DNA of 64,000 nt from Vibrio nigripulchritudo ATCC 27043 (lineage in GTDB: Bacteria; Pseudomonadota; Gammaproteobacteria; Enterobacterales; Vibrionaceae): assembly GCF_000222685.1 (NCBI RefSeq), contig NZ_AFWJ01000024.1:1-64000 (forward strand), written 5' to 3'. Each line of letters begins with the position of its first letter. The first letter of the stretch is position 1. Made by a program: the position numbers and the translations under genes. The notes under the pieces are model-generated. The model saw nothing but the letters and a program-made list of their open reading frames with translations. It had not been told where the DNA came from and did not search any database. Positions 44,620 to 54,521 of the stretch are shown here, one piece after another.

Positions 44620-45885
44620 ATGACTCAGCTTATCCATCGCCACTGTCACCATCAGCCGCCTGTCGCGCAGCGAGGCGAAGGCGTTTACCTTTTCGACCAG
44701 ACGGGTAAACGTTACTTCGACGCCTGCGGAGGTGCAGCGGTCTCTAATTTAGGTCATAACAACCCAGTTATTAAACAGGCAATTTCTCAGCAGCTTGACT
44801 CGTTGCCTTTTGTTCACAGTGGTTTTTTCACCACTGAAGTGGCGGAAAAACTCGCCGAGAAGCTGGTCCAACTGAGCCCTGAACCTCTTAATCATGTGTA
44901 TCTGGTTAGTGGAGGATCGGAGGCGGTAGAGTCCGCTCTTAAGCTGGCTCGCCAATATTTCCTTGAGCAAGGAAAACAGAGCAAATCCCAGTTTATTGCC
45001 CGCAGGCAAAGCTATCACGGCAACACATTGGGGGCATTGTCGGTTGGTGGAAACGAATGGAGACGTGCTCCTTTCAGACCCTTACTTAAGGCTACCCATC
45101 ACATCTCGCCTTGTTACCCTTATCGAGATAAAAAAACGGACGAAACCGAATTTGAGTATGGTCAGCGAGTTGCCAACGAGCTGGAACAGACTCTGCTGGA
45201 CGTTGGTGCTGATAACGTGATGGCTTTTGTGGCTGAAACCGTCGTGGGAGCCACCGCAGGTTCGCTTTCTCCGGTCGAAGGTTATTTCAAACGAATTCGG
45301 GAAATCTGCGACAAATACGATGTGCTGCTGATTTTAGATGAAGTGATGTGTGGCGTTGGAAGAACAGGCAGTTTTTACGCATTCGAACAAGAGGGCATTG
45401 TGCCGGATATGGTGACCATTGCTAAAGGGCTTGGGGGAGGTTACCAGCCGATTGGTGCGACTGTAGTGAGTTCGAAAATATATCAAACGATTGCACTGGG
45501 AACGGGGTACTTTCAGCACGGTCACACCTTTAACGGGCACCCCATGTCTTGTGCCTCTGCATTGGCAACCGTTACAGAGATCGTTGATGGTCATTACCTC
45601 AAGCGGGTAAATTCATTGAGTGAAAAGCTGTTCAAAGAGTTGAGGACCCGATTTGACCATCATCCTAACGTTGGAGATATCCGCGGGCGGGGGCTGTTTA
45701 TGGGTCTTGAACTGGTGGAAGAAAAAGCCACAAAGACTCCTTTTTCGCCGTCTAGCCAGCTAGAGAAAAAAGTCAAAGCAACAGCGATGGAACAAGGGTT
45801 GATGTGTTACCCAATGAAAGGAACCATAGACGGAAAAAATGGGACACCACATATTGCTCGCGCCTCACTTTATCATGACGGATGA
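44620..45885 (+). CDS. Class III PLP aminotransferase, C-terminus lost by frameshift
   Basis: A 421-codon frame encoding a class III (omega-amino acid type) aminotransferase. GGAAVSNLGHNNP, LVSGGSEAVESALKLARQY, the cofactor aspartate in LILDEVMCGVGRTG, the PLP lysine K269 in TIAKGLGGGYQPIG and GHTFNGHPMSCA are all present. After GTIDGKN the frame runs into GTPHIARASLYHDG and stops, while the family's usual ending continues in the next frame (see 45834-45964). It heads an operon with a BKACE enzyme, so amino-group removal from a beta-amino or omega-amino acid is likely. Confidence 0.9.
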   Translation: MTQLIHRHCHHQPPVAQRGEGVYLFDQTGKRYFDACGGAAVSNLGHNNPVIKQAISQQLDSLPFVHSGFFTTEVAEKLAEKLVQLSPEPLNHVYLVSGGSEAVESALKLARQYFLEQGKQSKSQFIARRQSYHGNTLGALSVGGNEWRRAPFRPLLKATHHISPCYPYRDKKTDETEFEYGQRVANELEQTLLDVGADNVMAFVAETVVGATAGSLSPVEGYFKRIREICDKYDVLLILDEVMCGVGRTGSFYAFEQEGIVPDMVTIAKGLGGGYQPIGATVVSSKIYQTIALGTGYFQHGHTFNGHPMSCASALATVTEIVDGHYLKRVNSLSEKLFKELRTRFDHHPNVGDIRGRGLFMGLELVEEKATKTPFSPSSQLEKKVKATAMEQGLMCYPMKGTIDGKNGTPHIARASLYHDG

Positions 45886-45964
45886 GCAGGTATTTGAGCT
45901 GGTAGATAGGTTGGAGGCAACGTTAGAAGCTCTCTTTGCTGAGGAAGTGGTATGCCAGCCATAA
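45834..45964 (+). other. Frameshift site and out-of-frame aminotransferase C-terminus
   Basis: A run of six As at 45834-45839. If one A is removed, translation continues as GKMGHHILLAPHFIMTDEQ, then VFELVDRLEATLEALFAE, and ends at TAA 45962-45964. LLAP-F followed by DEQ...L..LE is the conserved ending of class III aminotransferases. The repaired gene would overlap the next gene's ATG (45952) by 13 bases, as in a tight operon. Could be a sequencing error, a fresh mutation, phase variation or ribosomal slippage. Confidence 0.88.
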
Positions 45965-46770
45965 TTGTTGCTCCGAATGGTGCCAGAAAACAGAAGAAAG
46001 ACCACTTAGCATTACCCGTTTCTATTGATGAAATTGTTCAGGATGTTAAAGCCTGTCAGGCTGCCGGAGCTGCAATGGCGCACGTTCACGCCAGAGCTTC
46101 TGACGGGCAACATACCTTGGGTATTCGGGAAAATGCTGCTTTGCTGGAAGAGCTGTTAGCAGAAGCCGGCAAAGATATTCTGATTCAACTAACAACAGAA
46201 GCTGTAGGGCAATACACTCCCTATGAACAGATGATGCTGATAGAAAAAGTTCGTCCTCCTGCGGTTTCTTGTGCAGTCAAAGAGCTCATTCCTGATAGCA
46301 AAACCGAGCCAACCGCCAGAGACTTTTTCCACCTTGTGAACAGCCAGAACATTCTGGTGCAGTGGATTGTCTATGACCCAAATGATCTTGCCCGTTATTT
46401 CCGGCTTCTTGAAAGCGGCGTCATCCCTGCAACCAATCAACATTTGCTACTGGTGTTGGGGCGATATTCGAAAGGCTTACAATCCCACCCTAAAGATTTA
46501 CTCCCGCTCCTGACTCCTGAACTGATGAGTTCAGGTATTCGTTGGGGGGCTTGTGCGTTTGGCCTAATGGAACAGCAATGCCTTTTGTCTGCTATGTTAT
46601 TGGGTGGGGACGCTAGGGTCGGATTTGAAAATAACCATTTTTTACCAAATGGAGAAATGTCTCCGGGGAACGAATACCAGGTGACTCAACTTGTTCGTCA
46701 GGCAAAGGCGCTTAACCTTAGCGTGATACCTTCTGAACAGTTTGAGTCAAAATTGAGAAGTAGCGAATAA
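45952..46770 (+). CDS. BKACE (beta-keto acid cleavage enzyme, DUF849) family
   Basis: A 272-residue TIM-barrel enzyme of the family founded by 3-keto-5-aminohexanoate cleavage enzyme. The opening PAIIVAPNGARKQKKDH, the zinc histidines in AAMAHVHARASDG, and the late VGFENNHFLPNGE are family signatures. Members condense a beta-keto acid with acetyl-CoA to give acetoacetate and a new CoA ester. With the aminotransferase just upstream it suggests breakdown of an amino acid through a beta-keto acid; the exact compound is unknown. Confidence 0.92.
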   Translation: MPAIIVAPNGARKQKKDHLALPVSIDEIVQDVKACQAAGAAMAHVHARASDGQHTLGIRENAALLEELLAEAGKDILIQLTTEAVGQYTPYEQMMLIEKVRPPAVSCAVKELIPDSKTEPTARDFFHLVNSQNILVQWIVYDPNDLARYFRLLESGVIPATNQHLLLVLGRYSKGLQSHPKDLLPLLTPELMSSGIRWGACAFGLMEQQCLLSAMLLGGDARVGFENNHFLPNGEMSPGNEYQVTQLVRQAKALNLSVIPSEQFESKLRSSE

Positions 46771-46911
46771 CTTCATGTTTTAAGATGAAAATTTCGCATC
46801 CTCATATAGAGTGTGGTATTTGTTAAAGTTGTAAAACTGACGTAAACGGAACTATGTTTCCAGAGACAAGACGCATGTGTGTTGCATGCAAATCAACAGA
46901 AGGAAAGGGAT

Positions 46912-47886
46912 ATGACGTTCTTTAAAACGGCTTGTGTTGTGATGGGGCTGAGTGGCGCATTAGGTATGGCGGCATCTGCTAACGCTGCAGACGACTTCGT
47001 AACTATCGGTACGGGTGGTGTTACTGGTGTTTATTACCCAACTGGAGGTGCTATTTGCCGTCTGGTAAACAAAGGGCGTAAAGATCATGGCATCCGCTGT
47101 TCTGTAGAGAGTACGGGTGGTTCGGTGTACAACATCAACACAATTCGTGCTGGTGAACTGGACTTAGGTATCGCTCAGTCAGACTGGCAATACCATGCAT
47201 ACAACGGTTCAAGCAAATTTGAAGACAAAGGACCATTTAAAGATCTTCGTGCTGTGTTCTCTGTTCACCCAGAACCGTTTACCGTGGTTGCTCGTGCAGA
47301 CAGTGGTATCAAAAAGTTTGAAGACCTGAAAGGCAAGCGTGTCAACATTGGTAACCCAGGCTCTGGTCAGCGTGGAACCATGGAAGTGCTGATGGGCGAA
47401 CTTGGCTGGACAATGAAAGACTTTAAACTGGCTTCAGAGCTGAAAGCGTCTGAGCAGTCTAAAGCACTGTGTGACAACAAAATTGATGCGATGATCTACA
47501 CCGTTGGTCACCCAAGTGGTGCAATCAAAGAAGCGACAACTTCTTGTGACAGTGTGATTGTAGAAGTAAGTGGCGCAGCTGTAGACAAGCTAATTCAAGA
47601 CAACAGCTTCTACCGTGTAGCAACTATCCCAGGCGGTATGTACCGTGGTAACGACCAGGATGTGACTACGTTTGGTGTGGGTGCGACGTTCGTAAGCTCG
47701 ACTGCTGTGAAAGACAAAGTGGTGTACGAAATCGTAAAATCAGTGTTTGAAAACTTTGACACATTTAAGCGTCTTCACCCGGCTTTCAACAACCTGAAGA
47801 AAGAAGAAATGGCGAAAGACGGTCTTTCCGCACCACTTCATGCGGGTGCAGAAAAATACTACAAAGAAGCGGGTATTATTAAATAA
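46912..47886 (+). CDS. TAXI-family TRAP transporter solute-binding protein
   Basis: About 324 residues, periplasmic. The signal peptide ([21 protein letters not shown]) is followed by [28 protein letters not shown], the hallmark of TAXI binding proteins, then [19 protein letters not shown] and [23 protein letters not shown] precedes the ATG at 46912; the frame is open 33 bases further up. The TRAP membrane subunits are not in the window, so it must use a distant permease or act as a sensor subunit. Third gene after the aminotransferase and BKACE genes. Confidence 0.93.
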   Translation: MTFFKTACVVMGLSGALGMAASANAADDFVTIGTGGVTGVYYPTGGAICRLVNKGRKDHGIRCSVESTGGSVYNINTIRAGELDLGIAQSDWQYHAYNGSSKFEDKGPFKDLRAVFSVHPEPFTVVARADSGIKKFEDLKGKRVNIGNPGSGQRGTMEVLMGELGWTMKDFKLASELKASEQSKALCDNKIDAMIYTVGHPSGAIKEATTSCDSVIVEVSGAAVDKLIQDNSFYRVATIPGGMYRGNDQDVTTFGVGATFVSSTAVKDKVVYEIVKSVFENFDTFKRLHPAFNNLKKEEMAKDGLSAPLHAGAEKYYKEAGIIK

Positions 47887-47909
47887 CCTCGATTCGTAAT
47901 ATCAATTTC

Positions 47910-47936
47910 AAAGCCCACCTGAACAAGGTGGGCTTT
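47910..47936 (+). terminator. Terminator after the TAXI gene
   Basis: AAAGCCCACCT-GAACA-AGGTGGGCTTT, an 11-base-pair perfect stem followed by TTCTTT, 24 bases after the stop codon. Ends the aminotransferase-BKACE-TAXI transcript. Confidence 0.93.
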
Positions 47937-48035
47937 TTCTTTAATAGCTCATTGATTCAATCTATTGACCTGTTCCACAAAAGTTAAAAGGACTGTCTAT
48001 ACTCAATAAAAAGTGTGATTGAGATGGAACTTCCT

Positions 48036-49052
48036 ATGCTTACTTCAACCTTGAGGCGAGTCATTGTGCGCCTTTTTGTAGCCCCGGTTTTGCTGGTTTT
48101 GTGTCTGGTACCCAGTGCAATAGCCGAGAAAACCGAAAAGAGAACGTACTACTTCGTAGGTGCGTTTTTAGCTCATCCTTACGTGCGTGATATCAAACTT
48201 GGTTTCAAGTACGCCAGCCAGAAACTCAACGTCAATATTGCCACTCTAGGACCACAAGGTCCGGATTGGGATGCTCAATATAAAGCGATGGAAACCGCCA
48301 TTGCAGCAAACCCAGATGGCATCATCGTGCCCTTGTGGGTCGACAAAGTGGTACCGCTCATCGTAGAGGCTCGTAAGAAAGGGATAAAGGTCATTGCGAT
48401 AGAAGCAGCGCCCGATGATCACAATGCGAATACCTACATCGGTTTAGACAATTATCAGGCAGGTCTGCTCACCGCCAAAGAGCTGCTTCGCATCGGTGGG
48501 AACAAAGGCAAGCTTGGGCTGGTATTAAACCAAGCCAGTAACACAGCATTGAAACGTCAGGGTGTTATAGATGGGCTGAAAGGAAGCGAGTGGGAAATCG
48601 TCGCCGAGGTAGATGACAAAACCAACACGGATCAGGCAAGTCAGGTCACCATGCAATTGCTGCGGGACAACCCCGAAATTACGGGGCTGATTGGTCTGAA
48701 CTCCAGTTCTGGTGTAGGAATCGGAAACGCCATCGGGCAGTTAGGTTTGATGGACAAAGAGTTGGCGATTGTCGTCCATGATCGTGAAGATACCGTGCTT
48801 GAATTTATCGAAAGCGGGGTCATCGATTCCACCATTGTCGCGAAAACAGCAATGATGAGTTATCTCTCCGTTTCTTTGCTGGAGGATTATCACAGCCGGG
48901 TGGAGAACGATATTCCGGTCGCCAGTGATATTGCAACCATAGGGATTACTCTATTACCCGAAGTGGTTAACATCGGTGCAGTTGTCGTAAACCAAGAAAA
49001 CGTGACTCATTTTTTACGCAAGAATCTGGTAAGTAGCTGGAAGGCTAAATGA
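48036..49052 (+). CDS. Periplasmic sugar-type binding protein paired with a histidine kinase (LuxP/TorT-like)
   Basis: About 338 residues, a type I periplasmic binding protein. The signal peptide ([25 protein letters not shown]) is followed by [46 protein letters not shown] and [18 protein letters not shown], the Peripla_BP_4 pattern. I place the start at 48036 after TGGAAC; ATG 48024 and GTG 48015 are alternatives. Its stop overlaps the kinase ATG (ATGA), with no ABC transporter genes beside it, so it probably senses a ligand for the kinase, as LuxP does for LuxQ. Confidence 0.9.
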   Translation: MLTSTLRRVIVRLFVAPVLLVLCLVPSAIAEKTEKRTYYFVGAFLAHPYVRDIKLGFKYASQKLNVNIATLGPQGPDWDAQYKAMETAIAANPDGIIVPLWVDKVVPLIVEARKKGIKVIAIEAAPDDHNANTYIGLDNYQAGLLTAKELLRIGGNKGKLGLVLNQASNTALKRQGVIDGLKGSEWEIVAEVDDKTNTDQASQVTMQLLRDNPEITGLIGLNSSSGVGIGNAIGQLGLMDKELAIVVHDREDTVLEFIESGVIDSTIVAKTAMMSYLSVSLLEDYHSRVENDIPVASDIATIGITLLPEVVNIGAVVVNQENVTHFLRKNLVSSWKAK

Positions 49053-51727
49053 CGTTTAAGACCAAACTCTTTGTATTCACTCCATTGCTCGTGGCGCTGA
49101 CGATAGTCTTGTCTATTGTCGCATCCAATGTTCTGATGCGTAGCGAGATTAACCGGCAGAATGAGGCGCGTCTTCACAATGCCACTAGCTCGCTTCAACG
49201 TCGCATACTGGACGATTTTCCTCATATACACCGCCAATATGAAGCATTTCGCAACAGCGGTTCCACTCAGTTTTTAATGGGGGTGGAAAGAGGAAGCGTA
49301 TTCACGGCTGAAGACTTTTTAGGAGTTTTGACCTTTTATCCAGATGTTCGGGAGTATTTACTGGAGTTTGCCCGTCTCTATGACATCACCAGCTATGCCA
49401 TTTATTTGCCAGCAGACCCAAATTCCAAAGCCCCTGTATTTGATGAAGGCGTAAATTATCTTTATGCCCAATACAATGCCGAGCTAGATGGCATCATTCT
49501 TAATGAAAGTACCCTGATAAGCTGGGATGCAAGAAACTTTTTGCGCAAGAAAGAGATCACGCCAGTCCTCAACTTTCCGAAAAAGTTTGTCGGTTCAGCG
49601 GGAACAGAACTCGCCACCTTATCTGACGGCAGTATCGGTATCAGTTACAGCTTTGAACTCGACAACGGTGGAATCCTGGTTCTTCAGAGAAGCTGGGATT
49701 TCGATTTGGCGATTCAGGAAGTCGACCTCGGTGTAGAGATAACGCTATACGATGAAGACCGCCAGCGAATTGATGGCTCTAAGCTGTTCCGGGTGCTCAC
49801 TGACGAAGTGCCAGTCGGAACGCCAAAGAAGTTAATGGAACTTCAGGATGTGGATGGTCAGATACACACTGGGCTGGCGTCCACCATTCGGGATAAAGGT
49901 GTCATTCTTGGCTATCTGGTGACATCGATTTCTCAACAGGTGATTGAAGACGCAACTAAGCGGGTCGCGGTTCTGCTCATTTTATCTGGTCTGGTTCTTG
50001 TCTTACTCGCCGTAGCCATTGCCATTCTGATGGCGCGCTCCTTCATTGAACCCATTTCGCAGCTCATTAAAGATTTCAGCGCCATTGCGAACGGCAACAT
50101 CAATCATAAGATTAATATCAGCCGTCGTGATGAGTTTGGTGAGCTGGCGCGAAACTTCTACTTCATGCAAAGCGCAATCAAAGACAACATTACCGAACTG
50201 AACTTGAAGATTCAGGAACGGGATGTGGCAGAACGGAAAGTTCGCAAACTGAATGAAGAGCTGGAAGATCGCGTTATGCAGCGAACAGAGGAGCTTCGAC
50301 ATGCCGTGGGTGAAATGGAAAAAGCCAAAGAAGGTGCAGAGAAAGCCAATCAGGCGAAGTCGGAGTTTCTGGCGAACATGTCTCACGAAATTCGCACGCC
50401 CATGAATGCGATTCTCGGTTTTTCTGAAATTCTCCATTCAGAAGAGGCCAATCCGAAAAAACTCAACTTTATCAATAAAATAAGAACGTCCGGTAAGGCG
50501 CTACTTCACCTGATCAATGACGTGTTGGATCTATCGAAAGTAGAAGCGGGCAAACTGGAATTCCACATGGCGGCGACTTCGGTTCCCAAAATGTTCGAAG
50601 AACTGCACGACATGTTTGAACATAAGGCAACCAGCAGCAACCTGGCACTGATTTATGAAATAGAAAAAGGGATGCCAGAAAGCCTGTTGCTGGATGAAAA
50701 CCGTTTGCGTCAGGTATTCATTAACCTTATCGGTAATGCCGTAAAATTCACCGAGCAGGGGTACGTTAAGGTGACATCCCGCGCCATACCTGTCGATAAC
50801 GATTTCCGACTCGAATTCGATGTAGAAGATACGGGTATCGGTATTAGAGAAGATCAGATAGGTAAGATCTTCGGCTCCTTCGAGCAGGCAGAAGCCACTG
50901 AAAGCCGCTTTGGAGGCACAGGACTTGGACTTGCCATCAGCAGACAGATTATTGAACTGATGGGCGGTCAAATCAGCGTGAAGAGTGAGTTTGGAGTGGG
51001 AACCACCTTTAGCGTTACGCTTCCTATTGTTAAGAGCGCTCAGGAGGTTGAACAGGATTCAGGTGAACACAGCCCGAACCAGAAAGTGGCGTTTGAACCT
51101 GCGAAAATCCTGATTGCCGATGATGTCGATTACAACCAGGAAATTCTGGCGCAATTCCTGTCGGACTCTCCGTTTTCTCTCGATTACGCAGACGATGGAT
51201 TACAGGTATTAGAGCGGGTAGAAAGGTTTGTTCCCGACCTCATTCTGATGGACATCAAAATGCCCAACATGGATGGGCGTGAAGCATCTGAAAAGCTCAA
51301 GAATGATCCCCGCTTCAAAGATATTCCTATCATTGCTGTAACTGCATCGGCTTTGTCGGATTCACTGGACACTTATATCCAGCACTGTGAGGGCTACATA
51401 ACAAAACCCGTAGATAAAGATAGCCTGACGGAGGAGCTTAAGAAATTCCTTGCCTATACTAGAGTTAATGGAGTTGCTAATAGTGCAGTTGCATTACAGT
51501 CACAACCTGCTGAAGTAGAAGGGGAAATTCGAGTACCAGGTGGGGAAATCCTAACTAAAATCCGTGCATTAGCGGTAGACGGCTACATCGATGATATTCA
51601 AGAGCTGATGCAACCCCTTTCAACCGATTTTCCAGAATTTACCGAGCGTGTCGTCAAGTTTGCACATGAATTCGACGATCAGAAAATAATCGACATGGTG
51701 GATGATTACGTCAATGAGCAACCATGA
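49049..51727 (+). CDS. Hybrid sensor histidine kinase
   Basis: An 892-residue inner-membrane kinase. Order: membrane segment 1 (about 7-28), a periplasmic domain of about 275 residues, membrane segment 2 (about 306-330), HAMP, coiled coil, HisKA with H446 in [17 protein letters not shown], HATPase with [17 protein letters not shown] and [10 protein letters not shown], and a receiver domain (about 687-805) with D735 in [13 protein letters not shown]. The last 75 residues are helical and are not a canonical Hpt domain. Phosphate must pass to a separate Hpt or receiver. Coupled to the binding-protein gene upstream. Confidence 0.94.
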   Translation: MTFKTKLFVFTPLLVALTIVLSIVASNVLMRSEINRQNEARLHNATSSLQRRILDDFPHIHRQYEAFRNSGSTQFLMGVERGSVFTAEDFLGVLTFYPDVREYLLEFARLYDITSYAIYLPADPNSKAPVFDEGVNYLYAQYNAELDGIILNESTLISWDARNFLRKKEITPVLNFPKKFVGSAGTELATLSDGSIGISYSFELDNGGILVLQRSWDFDLAIQEVDLGVEITLYDEDRQRIDGSKLFRVLTDEVPVGTPKKLMELQDVDGQIHTGLASTIRDKGVILGYLVTSISQQVIEDATKRVAVLLILSGLVLVLLAVAIAILMARSFIEPISQLIKDFSAIANGNINHKINISRRDEFGELARNFYFMQSAIKDNITELNLKIQERDVAERKVRKLNEELEDRVMQRTEELRHAVGEMEKAKEGAEKANQAKSEFLANMSHEIRTPMNAILGFSEILHSEEANPKKLNFINKIRTSGKALLHLINDVLDLSKVEAGKLEFHMAATSVPKMFEELHDMFEHKATSSNLALIYEIEKGMPESLLLDENRLRQVFINLIGNAVKFTEQGYVKVTSRAIPVDNDFRLEFDVEDTGIGIREDQIGKIFGSFEQAEATESRFGGTGLGLAISRQIIELMGGQISVKSEFGVGTTFSVTLPIVKSAQEVEQDSGEHSPNQKVAFEPAKILIADDVDYNQEILAQFLSDSPFSLDYADDGLQVLERVERFVPDLILMDIKMPNMDGREASEKLKNDPRFKDIPIIAVTASALSDSLDTYIQHCEGYITKPVDKDSLTEELKKFLAYTRVNGVANSAVALQSQPAEVEGEIRVPGGEILTKIRALAVDGYIDDIQELMQPLSTDFPEFTERVVKFAHEFDDQKIIDMVDDYVNEQP

Positions 51728-52910
51728 AATCTCTATTCTTATCGTGGATGACAGCCCTTCTAACCTCGGGGTCGCGTCCGGATTTCTTCGTGAGCTAGGA
51801 TACAAAATCGCGACGGCAAACAACGGTAAAACCGCATTGAGTCGCGTAGAAAGAATTAAGCCCTCTCTTATTCTTCTGGATGTAAATATGCCGGAGATGA
51901 ATGGCTTTGAGGTTTGCCAAATTCTGAACGGAAACCCAGAGTATGTGGATATTCCTATCATTTTCCTCACTGCACTGACGGATCAGGATGCGAAAGAAAA
52001 GGCATTTTCCTCCGGCGCTGTGGATTACATTAGCAAGCCCTTCCAGAAGAAAGAGTTGATTGCTCGGGTGCAAAACCACTTGAGCATCAGTCAGTCCAAG
52101 CGCGAGCTGGAACGTCTGGTTCAGGAAAAGTCAGATGCTCTGGACCAGCTTCGCAACACTCAAAATATGCTGGTGGAATCTGAGAAGATGGCGTCGCTCG
52201 CGAAACTTGTGTCTGGCGTCGCTCATGAAATGAATACGCCAATAGGTAATTGCATCAGTACGTTTTCTGCGATTCGTGACACGGTCGCGACATTAGAAAA
52301 TAGCATTGAGAGTGGGGCGCTTTCCAAAAACAATATGATTTCTACCCTAGAGTCGATTCGTGACTTCACCACCATAGGTCTCAACAACACGTCTAAACAG
52401 ACCCGTTTAATTGATTCTTTTCGAGAGCTGGATGCAGCAGGCGCAGAAACCAAGGTTCAGCCTGTGAATGTCGGTCGCTTCCTCTCGGAGGGGATAGAAT
52501 CGGTTTCCACCACACAGAGTATCGAAACTAAGTTCAATATCGAGTGCGATCCGACACTCACCGTAAAGCTCAATACCTGGATTGTTCATGACGTTTTGCA
52601 AAAGCTTGTTTTGAATACGTACCATCACGGGTTTTCTGGCAGTAATTCAGGGCAGGTATGGTTAAAAGTAAGGCATCAAAATGGCGAATTAGAGGTGGAA
52701 TACTCGGATGACGGGAAAGGTGTTTCTGCAGAAGTTGAACACACACTTTTTGAGCCTTTTATCACAACTGAACGTGGTCAGGGATTTGTCGGGCTCGGAT
52801 TACACGTCGCCTATATTTTAGTTACTCAATATCTCAAAGGTCGAATTGAGCTGATAAATTCGCCGGACGGAGCTCGGTTTAACTTCTGTTTTCCTTGTGA
52901 AATTTCTTAA
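51714..52910 (+). CDS. Receiver-histidine kinase fusion protein
   Basis: About 398 residues, soluble. An N-terminal receiver domain (LIVDDSPSN; phospho-acceptor D56 in [13 protein letters not shown]; lysine in YISKPF) is joined through a coiled coil to a kinase core with H171 in [14 protein letters not shown] and ATPase motifs [16 protein letters not shown] and [10 protein letters not shown]. It overlaps the end of the hybrid kinase gene by 14 bases, so it is the next member of the same relay. Its own output partner is not in the window. Confidence 0.92.
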   Translation: MSNHEISILIVDDSPSNLGVASGFLRELGYKIATANNGKTALSRVERIKPSLILLDVNMPEMNGFEVCQILNGNPEYVDIPIIFLTALTDQDAKEKAFSSGAVDYISKPFQKKELIARVQNHLSISQSKRELERLVQEKSDALDQLRNTQNMLVESEKMASLAKLVSGVAHEMNTPIGNCISTFSAIRDTVATLENSIESGALSKNNMISTLESIRDFTTIGLNNTSKQTRLIDSFRELDAAGAETKVQPVNVGRFLSEGIESVSTTQSIETKFNIECDPTLTVKLNTWIVHDVLQKLVLNTYHHGFSGSNSGQVWLKVRHQNGELEVEYSDDGKGVSAEVEHTLFEPFITTERGQGFVGLGLHVAYILVTQYLKGRIELINSPDGARFNFCFPCEIS

Positions 52911-53130
52911 CTTCGCACACGAAATTTAAACAAAAAGTTCACTTTGTATACAAGAATTGTGCTCAATTTAAAGATGCAAACGATTAACTATTGTTCGAAT
53001 TGAATATGTTCTTCATCACAGTCGTGAATCATGTCAAGAATCTGTAAAAAAACGAGCGATAATTACACTGCTCGTGAGGGATAGGTGCTAACTTTTACTA
53101 CTTTGATACCAAATGACATGGAGAAATTGG

Positions 53131-54129
53131 ATGATGACCTTTAAGTCAGTCGCGGTAGGTGTAGCGCTTGGGTTGGCAGCTTTTGCAGCACAAGCAGATG
53201 ATTTTAAACCATCAGTTATCTTTGATATGGGTGGTAAATTCGATAAATCTTTCAACCAAGCGGCTTACAACGGTGCGGAAGCATTTAAGAAGGACACGGG
53301 GATTGAGTACGGTGAGTTTGAAATCACTAACGAAGCTCAACGTGAGCAAGCGATGCTTCGCATGGCTCAGCGTGGCTTTGACCCAATCGTTGCTGTTGGT
53401 TTCCAGCAAGCGCCAATCGTTGAAAAAGTAGCGAAGCAGTTCCCAAGAACTAACTTCGTTATCATTGATTCAGTTGTAGATCTTCCTAACGTTCGTAGTG
53501 TTGTATTTAAAGAACATGAAGGTTCCTTCCTAGTTGGTGCACTAGCGGCACTGAAGAGTGATTCAAATGCTGTTGGCTTCGTTGGCGGCATGGACATTCC
53601 TCTGATTCGTAAATTTGCTTGTGGTTACGAGCAAGGCGCGAAGTACATCGATAAGAGCACTAAAGTTGTTCAGAACATGACAGGTTCCACGCCTGCGGCA
53701 TGGAACAACCCAACCAAAGGTGCAGAGCTGGCTAAGTCTCAGTTCGACCAGGGTGTTGACGTTGTTTACGCAGCAGCCGGTGGTACTGGTGTCGGTGTAT
53801 ACCAGGCAGCAGTTGATGAAAAGAAATACGCAATCGGTGTTGATTCAAACCAGAACTACCTGCACCCAGGCGTAATGCTGACTTCTATGGTTAAGCGTGT
53901 AGACGTAGCGGTGAAAGATGCATTCATGGATGCGAAAGCAGGTACTTTCACTTCTGGTGTTCAGTCTCTAGGTCTCAAAGAAGAAGGTGTTGCTTGGGCA
54001 CTTGATGAGCACAACGCAACCCTTATCACGCCAGATATGGCAAACAAGATCGAGAAAATTCGTGATGACATTATCGCGGGTAAAGTAGTAGTTCACGACT
54101 ACTTCTCAAACAGCGCTTGTACATACTAA
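53131..54129 (+). CDS. BMP-family ABC transporter binding protein (nucleoside type)
   Basis: About 332 residues, periplasmic. The signal peptide (KSVAVGVALGLAAFAAQA) is followed by PSVIFDMGGKFDKSFNQAAYNGAE, the opening of PnrA/Med-type proteins, with FVGGMDIPLIRKFACGYEQGA and VVYAAAGGTGVGVYQA later. GGAGA seven bases before the ATG at 53131 favours that start over 53113. Known family members bind purine nucleosides. The ATPase and permeases follow after a terminator and a gap of 390 bases. Confidence 0.94.
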   Translation: MMTFKSVAVGVALGLAAFAAQADDFKPSVIFDMGGKFDKSFNQAAYNGAEAFKKDTGIEYGEFEITNEAQREQAMLRMAQRGFDPIVAVGFQQAPIVEKVAKQFPRTNFVIIDSVVDLPNVRSVVFKEHEGSFLVGALAALKSDSNAVGFVGGMDIPLIRKFACGYEQGAKYIDKSTKVVQNMTGSTPAAWNNPTKGAELAKSQFDQGVDVVYAAAGGTGVGVYQAAVDEKKYAIGVDSNQNYLHPGVMLTSMVKRVDVAVKDAFMDAKAGTFTSGVQSLGLKEEGVAWALDEHNATLITPDMANKIEKIRDDIIAGKVVVHDYFSNSACTY

Positions 54130-54146
54130 TTACGTAAGTAGTAATG

Positions 54147-54177
54147 CCGGACATGGCTAAACTGTGTCCGGTTTTTT
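54147..54177 (+). terminator. Terminator after the BMP binding-protein gene
   Basis: CCGGACA-11 bases-TGTCCGG followed by TTTTTT. It ends, or limits, transcription between the binding protein and the rest of the importer, which gives higher expression of the binding protein in many ABC operons. Confidence 0.9.
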
Positions 54178-54521
54178 ATTTTCAGACCCAATAGATTGGG
54201 CATAAAAGCTGAGATCTATCGAATTGATTAGGACGACAGATCTTAGAAGCAAGCAATAACCTGCATTACCCAAAATCAGGTTCATTGACTATATTTCAGC
54301 AGTAGTCTGACAGATACCGATGACTAAGCTAATTCGCGTTAAATGGCTGCATTCAAAATAAGAGATTTTCGTCAAGCCGTTTCAATGAATTGCGTATTAG
54401 CCCGGTAAATCCACGAATTTGTCATTGCTGGGGTTTATACAACCGTAGATAACAGAATCTGGCTTATCGAGTCACGAGCCAACGTTAGTTTCCGATTCAT
54501 TCAGTCACTCAGGGAGAGAGA
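54178..54521. other. Gap inside the BMP importer locus
   Basis: 344 bases without a gene. CCCAAT-AG-ATTGGG near 54186 is a small palindrome. It probably carries a second promoter for the ATPase-permease genes. I found no PurR box here by eye. Confidence 0.4.

Noticed and set aside
50003-50971. Two long minus-strand open frames opposite the hybrid kinase
   Set aside because: They lie antisense to well-defined HAMP, HisKA and HATPase coding sequence and have no gene-like features of their own.
48036-51727. Naming the binding protein and kinase luxP and luxQ
   Set aside because: The architecture matches but the sequence was not aligned, and TorT/TorS and other binding protein-kinase pairs look the same at this level.
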